Source: Pilimelia anulata
GTDB lineage: Bacteria; Actinomycetota; Actinomycetes; Mycobacteriales; Micromonosporaceae
NCBI RefSeq assembly: GCF_014647895.1
Contig: NZ_BMQB01000001.1
Location: forward strand, 868,001 to 932,000
DNA: 64,000 nt
Reading direction: 5' to 3'
In this document: positions 55,025 to 63,820 of the stretch, piece after piece
Position numbering within the stretch: position 1 is the stretch's first letter
Layout: every line of letters starts with the position of its first letter
Position numbers and translations under genes: made by a program
Notes under the pieces: model-generated
Told to the model about the DNA's origin: nothing
The model's database searches: none
Seen by the model: the letters and a program-made list of their open reading frames with translations, nothing else

Positions 55025-55636
55025 GTGCGGGGGCAGCGGCGCAGCAACGGTCGCGGCGGTCCGGCGGTCCGCCGCGAGCCGCCGCCCGACCGGCCCGGCC
55101 CGGCCCCCCGGCCCGGCCCGGCCCCGCCGCCCGGCGCGGTCCTGCTCGCCGCGATGGGCGGCCGGAGCCGGTTCGCCCGCCGCGCGCCCGCCGGCCCGAT
55201 CCGCCGGCTGGACAAGCGGGTGATCGTCGGCCTGGTCCTGGTCGCCGCGGGGGTGTGGCTGCTGGCGGTGACCCTCAGCGGTACCGGGACGGCCGTGCGC
55301 GGCGCGCTGCCGACCACGTCGAGCATCCGGGTGGACCGGGTGGCCGACAGTCCGGGCGCGCCCGCGGGCAGCCGCCGGGTCACCCTCGACCTCACGCTGG
55401 CCGCCGGCCCGGACGCCGCCCTGCGGTACGCCGGGGACCGGTTCGCGCTCACTGCGAACGGCGCGCAGTTCACCCCGTTCCGCGTGGACCTCCCGGGCGA
55501 TACGCTGCGTCCGCTGTCCCAGCTCTCCGGGCAGCTCGTCTTCGACGTGCCCCGGGCCACCCGCACCGCCGTGCTGACCCTGCGCGGCCGCCGCGTCGCC
55601 GACGTGACGTTCCCGGCCGCCGCGGGCGCCGGCTGA
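55025..55636 (+). CDS. Single-pass membrane protein with DUF4352-like outer domain
   Basis: The product is 203 aa. The first 65 residues are Arg/Pro/Gly-rich and cytoplasmic. One helix follows (VIVGLVLVAAGVWLLAVTL) and then an Ig-like domain: RRVTLDLTLAAGPDAALRYAG, FALTANGAQFTPFRVDLPGD and GQLVFDVPRATRTAVLTLRG. The last segment resembles the DUF4352 lipoprotein at 6183. GTG 55025 follows GGAGGGGG. Function unknown; may belong with the FKBP gene downstream. Confidence 0.78.
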   Translation: MRGQRRSNGRGGPAVRREPPPDRPGPAPRPGPAPPPGAVLLAAMGGRSRFARRAPAGPIRRLDKRVIVGLVLVAAGVWLLAVTLSGTGTAVRGALPTTSSIRVDRVADSPGAPAGSRRVTLDLTLAAGPDAALRYAGDRFALTANGAQFTPFRVDLPGDTLRPLSQLSGQLVFDVPRATRTAVLTLRGRRVADVTFPAAAGAG

Positions 55637-55752
55637 CCGGTTGACCTGCCCGAAGGCCGCGATGGCCGGGCTCCGGCGGCCCGGGCGGTTTAGTACGGTG
55701 GGTGCCGGCGCGGGGCCGATACCGGGTTCCGAACGACGACTGAGGCGGAAAC

Positions 55753-56364
55753 GTGAGCGAGAACGAGCAGAGGGTGCGCCCCTCCATGTCCGGCGCGGCC
55801 CGGCGGATCGCGGAGGAGATGGCCGCGAAGAAGGCGGCGGAGGCCAAGCGCAAGCGGACGGCCTGGATCGGCTCCGGCATCGCCGTCCTCGTGGTGATCG
55901 GCGCGGTCGTCGGCATCGTGGCGCTGACCGGCGACGACGACAAGCCCGGCTCGCCGACCGTGGACGCCTCCGCCAGCGCGTCCGCCGCGCCGCCGGTCGC
56001 GCCGGGCGACAAGCCGAAGGTGACCGCCGGTACCGGCGCGGTCGACAAGCTCAAGGTCACCGTCCTCAAGCCGGGCACCGGCGCGGAGGTCAAGTCCGGC
56101 CAGACGATCACCGTGCACTACGTGGGCGTGACGTACAAGGACGGCAAGCAGTTCGACGCGTCCTGGGACAGCGGCCAGCCGGCCGAGTTCGCCATCGGCG
56201 TCGGCCAGGTCATCAAGGGCTGGGACGCCGGCCTCGTCGGGCAGAAGGTCGGCAGCCGGGTGCAGCTCGACATCCCGGCCGACCAGGCGTACGGCGAGAC
56301 CCCGGCCGGCGGCCGCCCCGGCGGCGCGCTGCGCTTCGTGGTGGACATCCTCGCGGCCAAGTAG
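55753..56364 (+). CDS. Membrane-anchored FKBP-type peptidyl-prolyl isomerase
   Basis: The product is 203 aa. A Lys/Ala/Glu-rich N-terminus precedes one helix (about 38-58), a Ser/Ala spacer, then an FKBP domain from about residue 95: KSGQTITVHYVGVTYKDGKQFDASWD, FAIGVGQVIKGWDAGLVGQKVGSRVQLDIPADQAYG. All the usual FKBP pocket residues (Tyr, Phe, Asp, Val, Ile, Trp, Tyr) are present. It should speed proline isomerisation of proteins outside the membrane. GTG 55753. Confidence 0.94.
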   Translation: MSENEQRVRPSMSGAARRIAEEMAAKKAAEAKRKRTAWIGSGIAVLVVIGAVVGIVALTGDDDKPGSPTVDASASASAAPPVAPGDKPKVTAGTGAVDKLKVTVLKPGTGAEVKSGQTITVHYVGVTYKDGKQFDASWDSGQPAEFAIGVGQVIKGWDAGLVGQKVGSRVQLDIPADQAYGETPAGGRPGGALRFVVDILAAK

Positions 56365-56514
56365 TCCGGCGTGCGGGCCCCGGCGGGCGCGGTGTGTACT
56401 CCCCGTGCCCGCCGGGTCACCTGCGGCTGATGTGGCCAACCGGACGATAGCGGCATCGACCACCCGGGACAGTAACCTGATCGGCGTCTTTCGATGCCGT
56501 GAGGGGAAACGGGG

Positions 56515-58086
56515 GTGGCGGCGATGCGACGCACATCCACGCGGGGCGCATGGTCCCGACGGGCATCCCGGCAGCGGGCCCGGTGGTGGCGCGGCGTGGG
56601 GGCCGCGGTCGTCCTGACCGTCGCCGTCACCGGCACGCCGGCCGGCGCTGCGCCGGCCGACGACTTCGCGTTCCGGAACCAGCCGGGCACGGCCCGCTGG
56701 GCCGCGTTCACCTCGTACCGGCAGATGGTCGACGCCACCCAGATGCCCGCCGCGACGGCCCGCCGGCTGTCCACCGCGGCGCTGGTCCGGGCGACGCTGG
56801 CGTACCCGCTGTTCGGCAACATCCTCGCCTACAACAACCCGCAGCAGGGCTTCGAGAAGCTGGCCCAGCGGTTCACCGGCGCCCGCGAGCTGCTGCGCCG
56901 CGGCGACGCCGGAACGGAGCTGCTGCGCCGGTACGGCACGGCCACCGACGCCGCCGCCGCGCGCGGCCTCGCCGCGGCGACGCAGGACGAGCAGGACCGC
57001 ACCCGGGTCGAGCTGTGGCAGCTCGAGACCCTGCTGGGCCAGCCCCCGGTGCTGGCGACGCTGCAACCCGCGCAGCTCGACGCGGCGCTGGCCGTGGGCG
57101 AGCGGGCGTTCGCCCGCAAGGCGGCCGAGCGCACCCTGTACGGCACCGGCGGCCTGGAGGCCACGACCGTGACGCTCGGCCGGGCGCTGGCCGTGCGCGA
57201 GGGCTGGGACTGGCGCGGCGTCGCGCTGCTGCGCGGCGAGCCGAGCGCCTCGGACGCGGCGCTGGCGGCGGTCCGGTCCGCGGCGGCGGCGCACCGCGCG
57301 GCGCCGGGCGCCCGGCACGCGCTGGCCGACCCGCCGGGCGACGGCGACCGCCCCACCGAGCCGGGCACCGGCGGCGACCGCCCCACCGAGCCCGGCGACG
57401 GCGACCGCCCGACGGAGCCCGGCGACACCGGCGGCGACCGGCCCACGGAGCCCGGCGACGACGACGGCGACCGGCCCACGGAGCCGGGCACCGGCGGTGA
57501 TCGCCCGACGGAGCCGGGGGACGGCGGCGACCGGCCGACCGACCCGGACACCGGCGGTGACCGGCCCACCGAGCCCGGCGACAACGACGGCGACGGCGAC
57601 CGCCCGGACACCGACGACCCGGACGACACCCCGAGCCGCGGCGACGAGCCGATCACCATCCGCACCCCCCGCGGCACCGGCGTCACCGCGCAGCGGCAGG
57701 GCTCGGAGATGACCGAGTCGGAGATGCGGTACGTGCAGCGCCAGATCGACGGCCAGTTCCCGCGGGCGGTGCAGGAGTCCAGCCCGACCCGACGGTACAA
57801 CTGCCACTCCTTCGCCTGGTACAGCCAGTCGCCGACCAACGACGTGTGGCTCGACTCGCCCGGCGACGACGCGTACTGGAACGACGGCAGCTACCGCCGC
57901 TGGCAGACCAACCAGCCGGCCGGCGACGGCATGCGGGTCTCCTGGGTCTACGACGACCACAGCGGCATCGAGGTCGGCCGCACCGGCGAGGTCCGCTCCA
58001 AGTGGGGCCAGATGCCGGTGATGCGCGCCCCGGTCGAGTACGACCCGTACGACGACCTGGTGCTCAACCACTACGTGCGCCGCTGA
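56515..58086 (+). CDS. Secreted protein with DRPTEPG repeat linker and putative papain-fold C-terminal domain
   Basis: The product is 523 aa. A twin-Arg-rich N-terminus and hydrophobic core (GVGAAVVLTVAVTGTPAGAA) make a signal peptide. An alpha-helical N-terminal domain spans about 50-260. A linker (276-366) repeats DRPTEPG-like units. The C-terminal domain has RRYNCHSFAWYSQ (Cys430), DDHSGIEVGR (His482) and RSKWGQMPVMRAP. A Cys followed by a His-Ser-Gly and a late Ser-Lys-Trp-Gly recalls bacterial NlpC/CHAP-like or DUF7689-like papain folds, so a cysteine amidase or peptidase is possible but unproven. GTG 56515 was chosen for the AGGGG upstream; ATG 56524 is also possible. Confidence 0.85.
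   Translation: MAAMRRTSTRGAWSRRASRQRARWWRGVGAAVVLTVAVTGTPAGAAPADDFAFRNQPGTARWAAFTSYRQMVDATQMPAATARRLSTAALVRATLAYPLFGNILAYNNPQQGFEKLAQRFTGARELLRRGDAGTELLRRYGTATDAAAARGLAAATQDEQDRTRVELWQLETLLGQPPVLATLQPAQLDAALAVGERAFARKAAERTLYGTGGLEATTVTLGRALAVREGWDWRGVALLRGEPSASDAALAAVRSAAAAHRAAPGARHALADPPGDGDRPTEPGTGGDRPTEPGDGDRPTEPGDTGGDRPTEPGDDDGDRPTEPGTGGDRPTEPGDGGDRPTDPDTGGDRPTEPGDNDGDGDRPDTDDPDDTPSRGDEPITIRTPRGTGVTAQRQGSEMTESEMRYVQRQIDGQFPRAVQESSPTRRYNCHSFAWYSQSPTNDVWLDSPGDDAYWNDGSYRRWQTNQPAGDGMRVSWVYDDHSGIEVGRTGEVRSKWGQMPVMRAPVEYDPYDDLVLNHYVRR
57341..57612 (+). repeat. In-frame tandem repeats encoding DRPTEPG
   Basis: About ten copies of a 21-30 base unit encode GDRPTEPG with Gly/Asp spacers of varied length. 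The third-position differences between copies (GACCGCCCCACCGAG, GACCGGCCCACGGAG) suggest purifying selection on the peptide rather than very recent copying. Confidence 0.85.
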
Positions 58087-58125
58087 CCGCTGGCGGCGCC
58101 CGCCGCCGTACGGCACAGTGTTCCC

Positions 58126-58623
58126 GTGGATCACACCGACCTCGTCGTCACCATCGTCGCCGGACTGATCATCGCCGTCGGCGCGCTGGGCGTCGTCGTG
58201 CCCGTGCTGCCGGGCCTGGCCCTGTGCTGGGGCGGCGTGCTGCTCTGGGCGCTGGTCGCCGGCGAGGGCTGGCAGCGGTGGGCGGTCCTCGGCCTGGCCA
58301 CGGTCCTCGCCCTGGCCGCCACGGTGATCAAGTTCCTCTGGCCCGGCAAGCGCCTGCAGGACGTGGGCGTGCCGAACCGGACCCTGCTGTGCGGCGCGGC
58401 GCTCGGCGTCGTGGGCTTCTTCGTCATACCGGTGATCGGCCTCGCCCTCGGCTTCGTCCTCGGCGTGTGGCTGGCCGAGTGGGCCCGGCTGGGCGACCAC
58501 GCGCGGGCCTGGCCGTCGACCAAGGAGGCGCTGCTCGCCGCGGGCATCTCGATGCTGGTGGAGTTCGCCGCCGCGGTGGCGATCGGGCTGGCCTGGCTGC
58601 TCGGCGTCATCTCCACGCTGTGA
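58126..58623 (+). CDS. DUF456-family membrane protein
   Basis: The product is 165 aa with about four helices. DUF456 patterns: GALGVVVPVLPGLALCWGGVLLWAL, a Gly/Pro-rich cytoplasmic PGKRLQDVGVPNRTLLCGAALG, and PVIGLALGFVLGVWLAEWARLG, with the ends in FAAAVAIGLAWLLGV. Function unknown. GTG 58126 starts 39 bases after the preceding stop. Confidence 0.9.
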   Translation: MDHTDLVVTIVAGLIIAVGALGVVVPVLPGLALCWGGVLLWALVAGEGWQRWAVLGLATVLALAATVIKFLWPGKRLQDVGVPNRTLLCGAALGVVGFFVIPVIGLALGFVLGVWLAEWARLGDHARAWPSTKEALLAAGISMLVEFAAAVAIGLAWLLGVISTL

Positions 58624-58973
58624 CGCCCGCCGCCGGCAACGCGGCTGCATTTTCACTTGAGCAAGTCGGTCAAGCGTGAAATCGGTGCCGTACGCGGCTC
58701 ATTTCTTGGCCCCGGGCAGGCATTTCCGGAGTCGGTAACGGAAAGTTGCGTCCGCGGTACACCGTGAAACGTTCCGTGGTCGGCGGCGCTGGCGGGCATC
58801 GGTACGTTGGTCGACGGATGCACGAGCAAGACCACATCCCGGCCGGTCCTGCCGCGACCGCGCCCCCGGAGCCACCTCGCCCCGGTGGCGGGGGCGGACC
58901 ACCCGCGGCGCCGGACCGGGAGTGGCACTGCGGTCAACCATCCACGGGGGCGCCTCACCGCCCCCGACCGCAC

Positions 58974-59007
58974 CGCGGGCCGGCTCCCCGCCAGGAGCCG
59001 GCCCGCG
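58974..59007 (-). terminator. 14-bp hairpin downstream of rsgA
   Basis: CGCGGGCCGGCTCC (58974-58987) pairs exactly with 58994-59007 around a 6-base loop, about 110 bases past the rsgA stop on the minus strand. Confidence 0.7.
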
Positions 59008-59065
59008 CCATCCGTTCCGCCGCGCCATCCGTTCCGCCGCGCCGACTGTTCCCGCCGCGCCATCG
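59004..59065. repeat. 17-base tandem repeat beyond rsgA
   Basis: CGCGCCATCCGTTCCGC occurs twice without change (59004-59020, 59021-59037), then as CGCGCCGACTGTTCCCGC (59038-59055) and a partial CGCGCCATCG. The first copy overlaps the hairpin arm. Confidence 0.8.
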
Positions 59066-59120
59066 TCCGGCGCCCACGTCGTCCGCGGCGCGGCCGGCTG
59101 CCGCGTGCGGCGGCGTCCGC

Positions 59121-60188
59121 TCAGCGGTTGCGGTACAGCGTCCGCTGCTCCTTGTGGATCCGCTTCCACTTGGCCCGCTCCTCGGCCGCCAGCCGGACGT
59201 CCCGGCGCCGCGCCTCGTAGGCGACCTCGCGCTCCAGCTTCCGCCAGCTCTCGTACCGGCGCCGCGACAGGTCCCCCGACTCCAGCGCCGCGCGCACCGC
59301 GCACCCCGGCTCGGACTCGTGCCCGCAGTCGGCGAACCGGCACCGCGCCACCAGCTCCAGTACCTCGGCGAACGTCCGGTCGACGCCCTCGGCCCCGTCG
59401 TACATGCCGACCGCCCGGATGCCCGGCGTGTCGATGATCGCCCCGCCGCCGGCCACGGTGACCAGCGCCCGGTAGGTCGTCGTGTGCCGCCCCTTGCCGT
59501 CGACCCGGCGGACCTCCTGCACCGCCATCGCCGCCACCCCGGCCAGGGCGTTGACCAGCGTCGACTTGCCCGCCCCGGAGGGGCCGAGCAGGCCGAGCGT
59601 CCGGCCGGGGGCGACCAGCGGGGCCAGCGCGTCCAGGCCGGCGCCGGTCCGGCCGCTCACCGGCGCGACCGGCACCCCCGGCGCGAGGTCGGCGACCTGC
59701 TCCGCGATCGCGGCCGGGTCGGCCGCGGCGTCGGCCTTGGTCAGTACGACCATCGGCTGCGCGCCGGACTCCCAGGCCAGGGCGAGCAGCCGCTCGATCC
59801 GGCCGAGGTCGGGCCCGGGGTCGACGGGCTCGACCACGGCGGCGACGTCCAGGTTCGCCGCGAGCACCTGGCCCGTGGAGTCCTTGTCCGACGTCCGCCG
59901 CACCACGGCGCTGCGCCGGGGCAGGACCAGCTCGGCGGTGAGCCGGCCGTCCGGCCAGTGCCGCACGGCCACCCAGTCGCCGGCGCACGGCAGCGCCACC
60001 GGGTCGCGCGCCGCGGCGGCGAGCAGGTCGCCGCCGAGCGAGGCGCGGACCGGCCCGTCGGCGGTCAGTACGGTGCCGATGCCGCGGTCGACCCGGGTGA
60101 TCCGGCCCGGTCGCAGCTCGGGTTCGTCGGCCGGTAGGGCCGACGCGAAACCGGCGTCCCAGCCCAGGGACGCGAGGTCGATGCTCAT
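59121..60188 (-). CDS. rsgA: Ribosome small-subunit-dependent GTPase RsgA
   Basis: The product is 355 aa. It is a circularly permuted GTPase: G4 VVLTKADA comes before the P-loop LLGPSGAGKSTLVNALAG and G3 DTPGIR. An N-terminal OB fold binds RNA. The zinc site is CRFADCGHESEPGC near residue 290. It works in late 30S maturation. AAGGA precedes ATG 60188. Diverges from the metallo-hydrolase gene. Confidence 0.95.
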   Translation of the reverse strand: MSIDLASLGWDAGFASALPADEPELRPGRITRVDRGIGTVLTADGPVRASLGGDLLAAAARDPVALPCAGDWVAVRHWPDGRLTAELVLPRRSAVVRRTSDKDSTGQVLAANLDVAAVVEPVDPGPDLGRIERLLALAWESGAQPMVVLTKADAAADPAAIAEQVADLAPGVPVAPVSGRTGAGLDALAPLVAPGRTLGLLGPSGAGKSTLVNALAGVAAMAVQEVRRVDGKGRHTTTYRALVTVAGGGAIIDTPGIRAVGMYDGAEGVDRTFAEVLELVARCRFADCGHESEPGCAVRAALESGDLSRRRYESWRKLEREVAYEARRRDVRLAAEERAKWKRIHKEQRTLYRNR

Positions 60189-60429
60189 TTCGGTGTCCTT
60201 CGCGGGAGTGCGGGAGTGATCAGGTGCGGCGGTACTGCCCCGCCGTGCGCCGGGGGCCCGGCGCGGTCGCGTGACCCATGACCCTCACCCCCTCCTCGAC
60301 CCGGACGCCGCGTCGGCGTCGCGCTGTGGACCACTTCACGGTAGGGGCGCCGCGGGGTACCGCCAATCGAATTTCGGCGGATAGGGTCGCGGGGGCACGG
60401 GAAAGGGTCACGGGGACGGGAGGGGACCC

Positions 60430-61080
60430 ATGTCGTACACCGGGGAGGTCCGGCCGGGCGGCCCGCCGGCCGTTCGCGAGCTGGCGGAGCTGGTCATCAC
60501 GAAGGTGTCGGTCAGCGACTTCGACAACAACGCGTACCTGCTGCGCTGCCGCCGGACCGGGGAGCAGCTCCTCGTCGACGCCGCCGCCGAGCCGGAGCGC
60601 CTGCTCGACCTGGCCGGCCCCGCCGGCCTGCGCACGGTGGTGACGACGCACCGGCACTGGGACCACGTCCGGGCGCTCGCCGAGGTGGTCGCCGCGACCG
60701 GCGCGCGCAGCCTGGCCCACGCCGCGGACGCGCCGGCGATCCCCGGCCCGCCGGAGCCGGTGGCCGAGGGCGACGCGATCGCGGTGGGGGAGTGCGCGCT
60801 GGAGGTGATCCACCTGGCCGGGCACACGCCGGGCGCGCTGGCGCTGCTGTACCGCGACCCGGCCGGCGTCCCGCACCTGTTCACCGGCGACTCGCTCTTC
60901 CCGGGCGGTCCCGGGCGGACAACAAGCGAAGAGGAGTTCGCCAGCCTCATGACCGATCTTGAAACCAAGATTTTCGGTCGACTGCCCGACGAAACGTGGT
61001 TCTACCCCGGTCACGGCAAGGATTCGACGCTCGGGGTCGAGCGGCCCAGCATCCCCGACTGGCGAGCGCGCGGCTGGTAG
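60430..61080 (+). CDS. Metallo-beta-lactamase-fold hydrolase (glyoxalase II-like)
   Basis: The product is 216 aa. Metal motifs are THRHWDH (residues 73-79), HLAGHTPG, TGDSLFPGG and FYPGHG. The usual THxHxDH is kept. Glyoxalase II-type enzymes hydrolyse thioesters; a homologue near uvrA/uvrB is common in actinobacteria. Here it follows rsgA divergently, so any link to repair is positional only. Confidence 0.93.
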   Translation: MSYTGEVRPGGPPAVRELAELVITKVSVSDFDNNAYLLRCRRTGEQLLVDAAAEPERLLDLAGPAGLRTVVTTHRHWDHVRALAEVVAATGARSLAHAADAPAIPGPPEPVAEGDAIAVGECALEVIHLAGHTPGALALLYRDPAGVPHLFTGDSLFPGGPGRTTSEEEFASLMTDLETKIFGRLPDETWFYPGHGKDSTLGVERPSIPDWRARGW

Positions 61081-61370
61081 GCACGCAGTCCGCGACCTCA
61101 TGCGCTGGTTCGCGTACGAGGACGAGCACAACCGCCGAGGCGTCCCAACATCGAAGGAGCCGCGGAGTAACCGGCATTCAATGCCGACGGTGCGGCGCCG
61201 CCGGGCCGGCTACCTCCGGACGGCTGTCACCAGCGTCCGGCGGCTGGACAGCTCGACCTCGCTCGATGATCGGCTGATTCACGTGTGCTTGCGCCACCGG
61301 CGGAGGATAGTCAGCCTCACCGGGCAGTACGCACCAATCTTGATCAATGAGACGAACAGGAGTGACCATC

Positions 61371-61796
61371 GTGAAACTCCTAACCACCACCCTCCTCACC
61401 GGCATGGTGGCTGCCGCCGCACTGCTGGGAGTCACATCCGCACCCGCCGGGGCCGCCGACCGCGGCCGCACGGCCTGCGTGTCGGTGCAGCCGGAGTACG
61501 GCTTCTACGAAGCCGGCCGGGTCGGTAGCAAGGTGTTGACCACACCCCGGTCCAGGTGCAAGACGATCAGCGTGTCCCACATCAAGGATCCGGCCGAGCC
61601 CTCCGACCGATGCCAGACATTCCTGCTGGGCTTCTACCCGGCGGTCAATGGGTCGTTGACCTACACCGACCCGGTTACCGCGTGCGGAGACCGGGAGACG
61701 GTACTGGCCCGCAACGTGCCGGATCGCAAGAAGTACATCGTGATCTATGCCATCGACTACTGGCAGCAGCGCATCCGGTTCTCGGTTCACCACTGA
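61371..61796 (+). CDS. Small secreted Cys-containing protein, unknown
   Basis: The product is 141 aa. The signal peptide is KLLTTTLLTGMVAAAALLGV with cleavage near AGAA. The mature part has four Cys (TACVSVQ, SRCKTIS, DRCQTF, TACGDR), probably two disulfides, and an aromatic C-terminus. AGGAG lies about 9 bases before GTG 61371; ATG 61347 upstream lacks such a site. GC is lower than in neighbours. No family recognised. Confidence 0.78.
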   Translation: MKLLTTTLLTGMVAAAALLGVTSAPAGAADRGRTACVSVQPEYGFYEAGRVGSKVLTTPRSRCKTISVSHIKDPAEPSDRCQTFLLGFYPAVNGSLTYTDPVTACGDRETVLARNVPDRKKYIVIYAIDYWQQRIRFSVHH

Positions 61797-61798
61797 TC

Positions 61799-61844
61799 CG
61801 CGCCGAGCGGCCCGTTCCCGTCGCGGAGCGGGCCGCTCGGCGCG
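61799..61844. terminator. 16-bp hairpin between convergent genes
   Basis: CGCGCCGAGCGGCCCG (61799-61814) pairs exactly with 61829-61844 around a 14-base loop, directly after the secreted-protein stop and ahead of the sigma-factor end. Confidence 0.85.
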
Positions 61845-61916
61845 ATCACCCGCAGGTGGGTGGCTCGCCCCGCACCTCGCGGAGTGGCACGCCCGCGGCC
61901 GGTGACCGGCGAGGGA

Positions 61917-62660
61917 TCAGCCGGCGGCGCGGGCGGCGGCGAGGGCGGCCGCGAACGCCTTCGTCCGGCGCAGCTTGGCCAGGCACCGGGCCCGGGTCGG
62001 CCCCAGGCTCCCCGGCGGCACCCCCAGCTCCGCCGCGATGTCCCCGTAGCTGAGCGCCGGCTCCCGCAGCAGCAGCCCGATCAGCCGCCGGCAGCGCGCC
62101 GGCAGCTCGGCCGTCGCCGCCCGCAGCACCTCGCCCCACTGGGCCGCCGTGAGGGCGCCGAGCGCCGCGTCGATCGGCTCGTGCCCGCGGTCGGACAGCG
62201 CCGCCACCGTGTCCGGCGCGACCGGCTGGACCCGCCGGTGCTGGCGCAGCAATTGCAGGCAGACATTGCGCGTCGTCCGGCCGAGCCAGGAGGCGAGCGC
62301 CGCCGGTTCGCGGATGGTGTGCGCATTCTCCATCAGCGACAGCCACACGGTTTGCGCGACGTCGTGGGTATCGGCGTCATTGAGTCGATAGCGCCGGGTG
62401 AGGCCGTGTACGAGCGGGCCGTACGCGCGGATCAGCCGCGCCCAGGAATGCTCGTCGCCGGCCGCGGCCGCGGCGAGGATTCCCGGTTCGATCGGGTGCC
62501 GCCCGGCGCTACCGCCCGCCCCCGCGGCCGGCCCGGCGCCGGGCCGGCGGGGCGTGGGCGGCGGTCGGGAGGCGGCCGGCGCGGCCGGGCGCGCGGCGCC
62601 CGCCGGCGGGGCCGGTACGCAGGTCGGAGTGGGACGGACCAGGGCATCGAGCGATGGCAT
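61917..62660 (-). CDS. ECF-like RNA polymerase sigma factor
   Basis: The product is 247 aa, with a Pro/Ala-rich 55-residue N-terminal extension. Region 2 is WARLIRAYGPLVHGLTRRYRLNDADTHDVAQTVWLSL, with ASWLGRTTRNVCLQLLRQHRR; region 4 is LPARCRRLIGLLL, LSYGDIAAELGVPPGSLGPTRARCLAKLRR. No anti-sigma gene follows; the downstream neighbour is the convergent secreted protein. GGGAG precedes ATG 62660. Confidence 0.92.
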   Translation of the reverse strand: MPSLDALVRPTPTCVPAPPAGAARPAAPAASRPPPTPRRPGAGPAAGAGGSAGRHPIEPGILAAAAAGDEHSWARLIRAYGPLVHGLTRRYRLNDADTHDVAQTVWLSLMENAHTIREPAALASWLGRTTRNVCLQLLRQHRRVQPVAPDTVAALSDRGHEPIDAALGALTAAQWGEVLRAATAELPARCRRLIGLLLREPALSYGDIAAELGVPPGSLGPTRARCLAKLRRTKAFAAALAAARAAG

Positions 62661-63120
62661 GGCGACTCCCGCTGTGGTGCATACGCCGTAGCAGCGGCGC
62701 CCCCGTGACAGCCCGCGGAAGTGGGCTCTCCCACCCCGGAGCCTACCCTGCGCGACGACATGATTCCACTGTGGAGTGATCGCCCGAACGCACCCGGTCC
62801 CCGCACCGATTGGCCGATGTCAATCCCCGACCCGGTCCGATCGGGGCCGGTGTGCGCGTGGCCGGCTCATGAAAAGACGTGAGTGAATACAGGAATCCGC
62901 CGGTCACCCCGCCTTTTCGGGGGCCGGCGGCATTTCGTCGTATTCGCAATTCGTGCACCGTTGGCCGGGTGCAGGTATTCGACCCGGCCGATGCGTTCTC
63001 TTCATCTACACAGGTCGGACGGGGACGGCCTGGCGGGTGGCACGTCCCCGCGGTGGGCCCGCGCCCGCCGGTGCGCCGGTCGGCGCGCGCCGCACGGAGG
63101 CACCCGCGATGGAGGGAAGC
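62661..63120. other. Gap between the sigma-factor gene and the DUF4360 genes
   Basis: About 460 bases with no convincing gene and a lower GC content than usual. It must hold the divergent promoters of the sigma gene and of the DUF4360 pair. A nested hairpin is at 62897-62930. GGAGGGAAGC before ATG 63121 is the DUF4360 ribosome site. Confidence 0.5.
62897..62930. terminator. Two-part hairpin in the gap upstream of the DUF4360 genes
   Basis: CCGCCGG pairs with CCGGCGG and, inside it, CCCCG pairs with CGGGG around CCTTTT. It is followed by a less GC-rich stretch. It could be a leader structure of the DUF4360 transcript or a terminator; the sequence does not decide. Confidence 0.5.
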
Positions 63121-63726
63121 ATGACCAGCTCGCGCACTATCCCGGCCGGCGCGCTCGTCGGGGCGCTTTTCGCCGCCGGCCTCGGCGTCCCCGCCGCGGC
63201 CGGGCCCCGCCCGACCCCGCCGCAGATCGAGGTCGTCTCGTACGGCGGCTCCGGCTGCCCCGCGGACACCGCGACGATCGTGCCCAACCTCGACGGCACC
63301 GGCTTCACCGCGCTGTACGACGCGTTCGAGGCGCGTACCCCGCAGACGCCGACCCTGCGCAACTGCACCCTCGTACTCAACATCAAGGTCCCGGCGGGCC
63401 TGAAGGTCGGCATCCGCAAGGTCACCTACCGCGGCGAGTCGGTGCTGCGCACGGGTGCCCGGGCGGAGTTCAAGGCCAAGTACTTCTACCAGGGCAACTC
63501 CCGCACGCTGGAGCACCCGGGCTGGGCGGACCGCGGCCCGTACGACGGCTCGTGGGACGCCGAGCACCGGATCAAGGAGAAGTACTTCACCCTCTGCGGC
63601 GTCGAGACCCGGCTCAACGTGACGCAGAACCTCAAGGTCAGCGGCAGCGGCTCGAACGTCGTCAACCTGGAGACGGCCGACTCCAGCTACTCGTCCAAGT
63701 GGGACTTCGACATCGAGGAGTGCTGA
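63121..63726 (+). CDS. DUF4360 secreted protein
   Basis: The product is 201 aa. A signal peptide (AGALVGALFAAGLGVPAAAG) precedes the DUF4360 pattern: IEVVSYGGSGCPADTATIVPN, FTALYDAFEA, LRNCTLVLNIKVPAGLKVGI, and TLCGVETRLNVTQNLKVSG, ending DIEEC. Four or five Cys suggest disulfides. Function unknown; the family is widespread in actinobacteria and fungi. A second copy starts 94 bases downstream. Confidence 0.9.
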   Translation: MTSSRTIPAGALVGALFAAGLGVPAAAGPRPTPPQIEVVSYGGSGCPADTATIVPNLDGTGFTALYDAFEARTPQTPTLRNCTLVLNIKVPAGLKVGIRKVTYRGESVLRTGARAEFKAKYFYQGNSRTLEHPGWADRGPYDGSWDAEHRIKEKYFTLCGVETRLNVTQNLKVSGSGSNVVNLETADSSYSSKWDFDIEEC

Positions 63727-63820
63727 CCGCCACCGGCGGCGCCGCGCCCTCCTCGCGGGCGCGGTGCCGCCGGTTGCGCCAGCGACCCGTGCCGCACCGC
63801 AACAGACAGGGGAAACGCTC

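Larger units (their letters stand above)
58624..59120. other. Gap between the DUF456 gene and rsgA with hairpins and repeats
   Basis: About 500 bases without a convincing gene. The first 130 bases are lower in GC (TTTTCACTTGAGCAAG region). CGGGGGCG/CGCCCCCG is a small inverted repeat near 58945-58966. A 14-bp hairpin at 58974 and a 17-base tandem repeat at 59004 follow. Frames that cross it (58807-59220) are Arg/Pro-rich with no family pattern and were not called. Confidence 0.5.

Noticed and set aside
57341-57612. CRISPR-like repeats
   Set aside because: The repeats are in frame, encode DRPTEPG and have spacers of only a few bases.
58807-59220. Possible small gene in the gap before rsgA
   Set aside because: Product is Arg/Pro-rich with no domain, overlaps the rsgA 3' end on the other strand and contains the tandem repeats.
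61917-62660. Anti-sigma partner for the ECF-like sigma factor
   Set aside because: No membrane or zinc-binding anti-sigma gene lies on either side.
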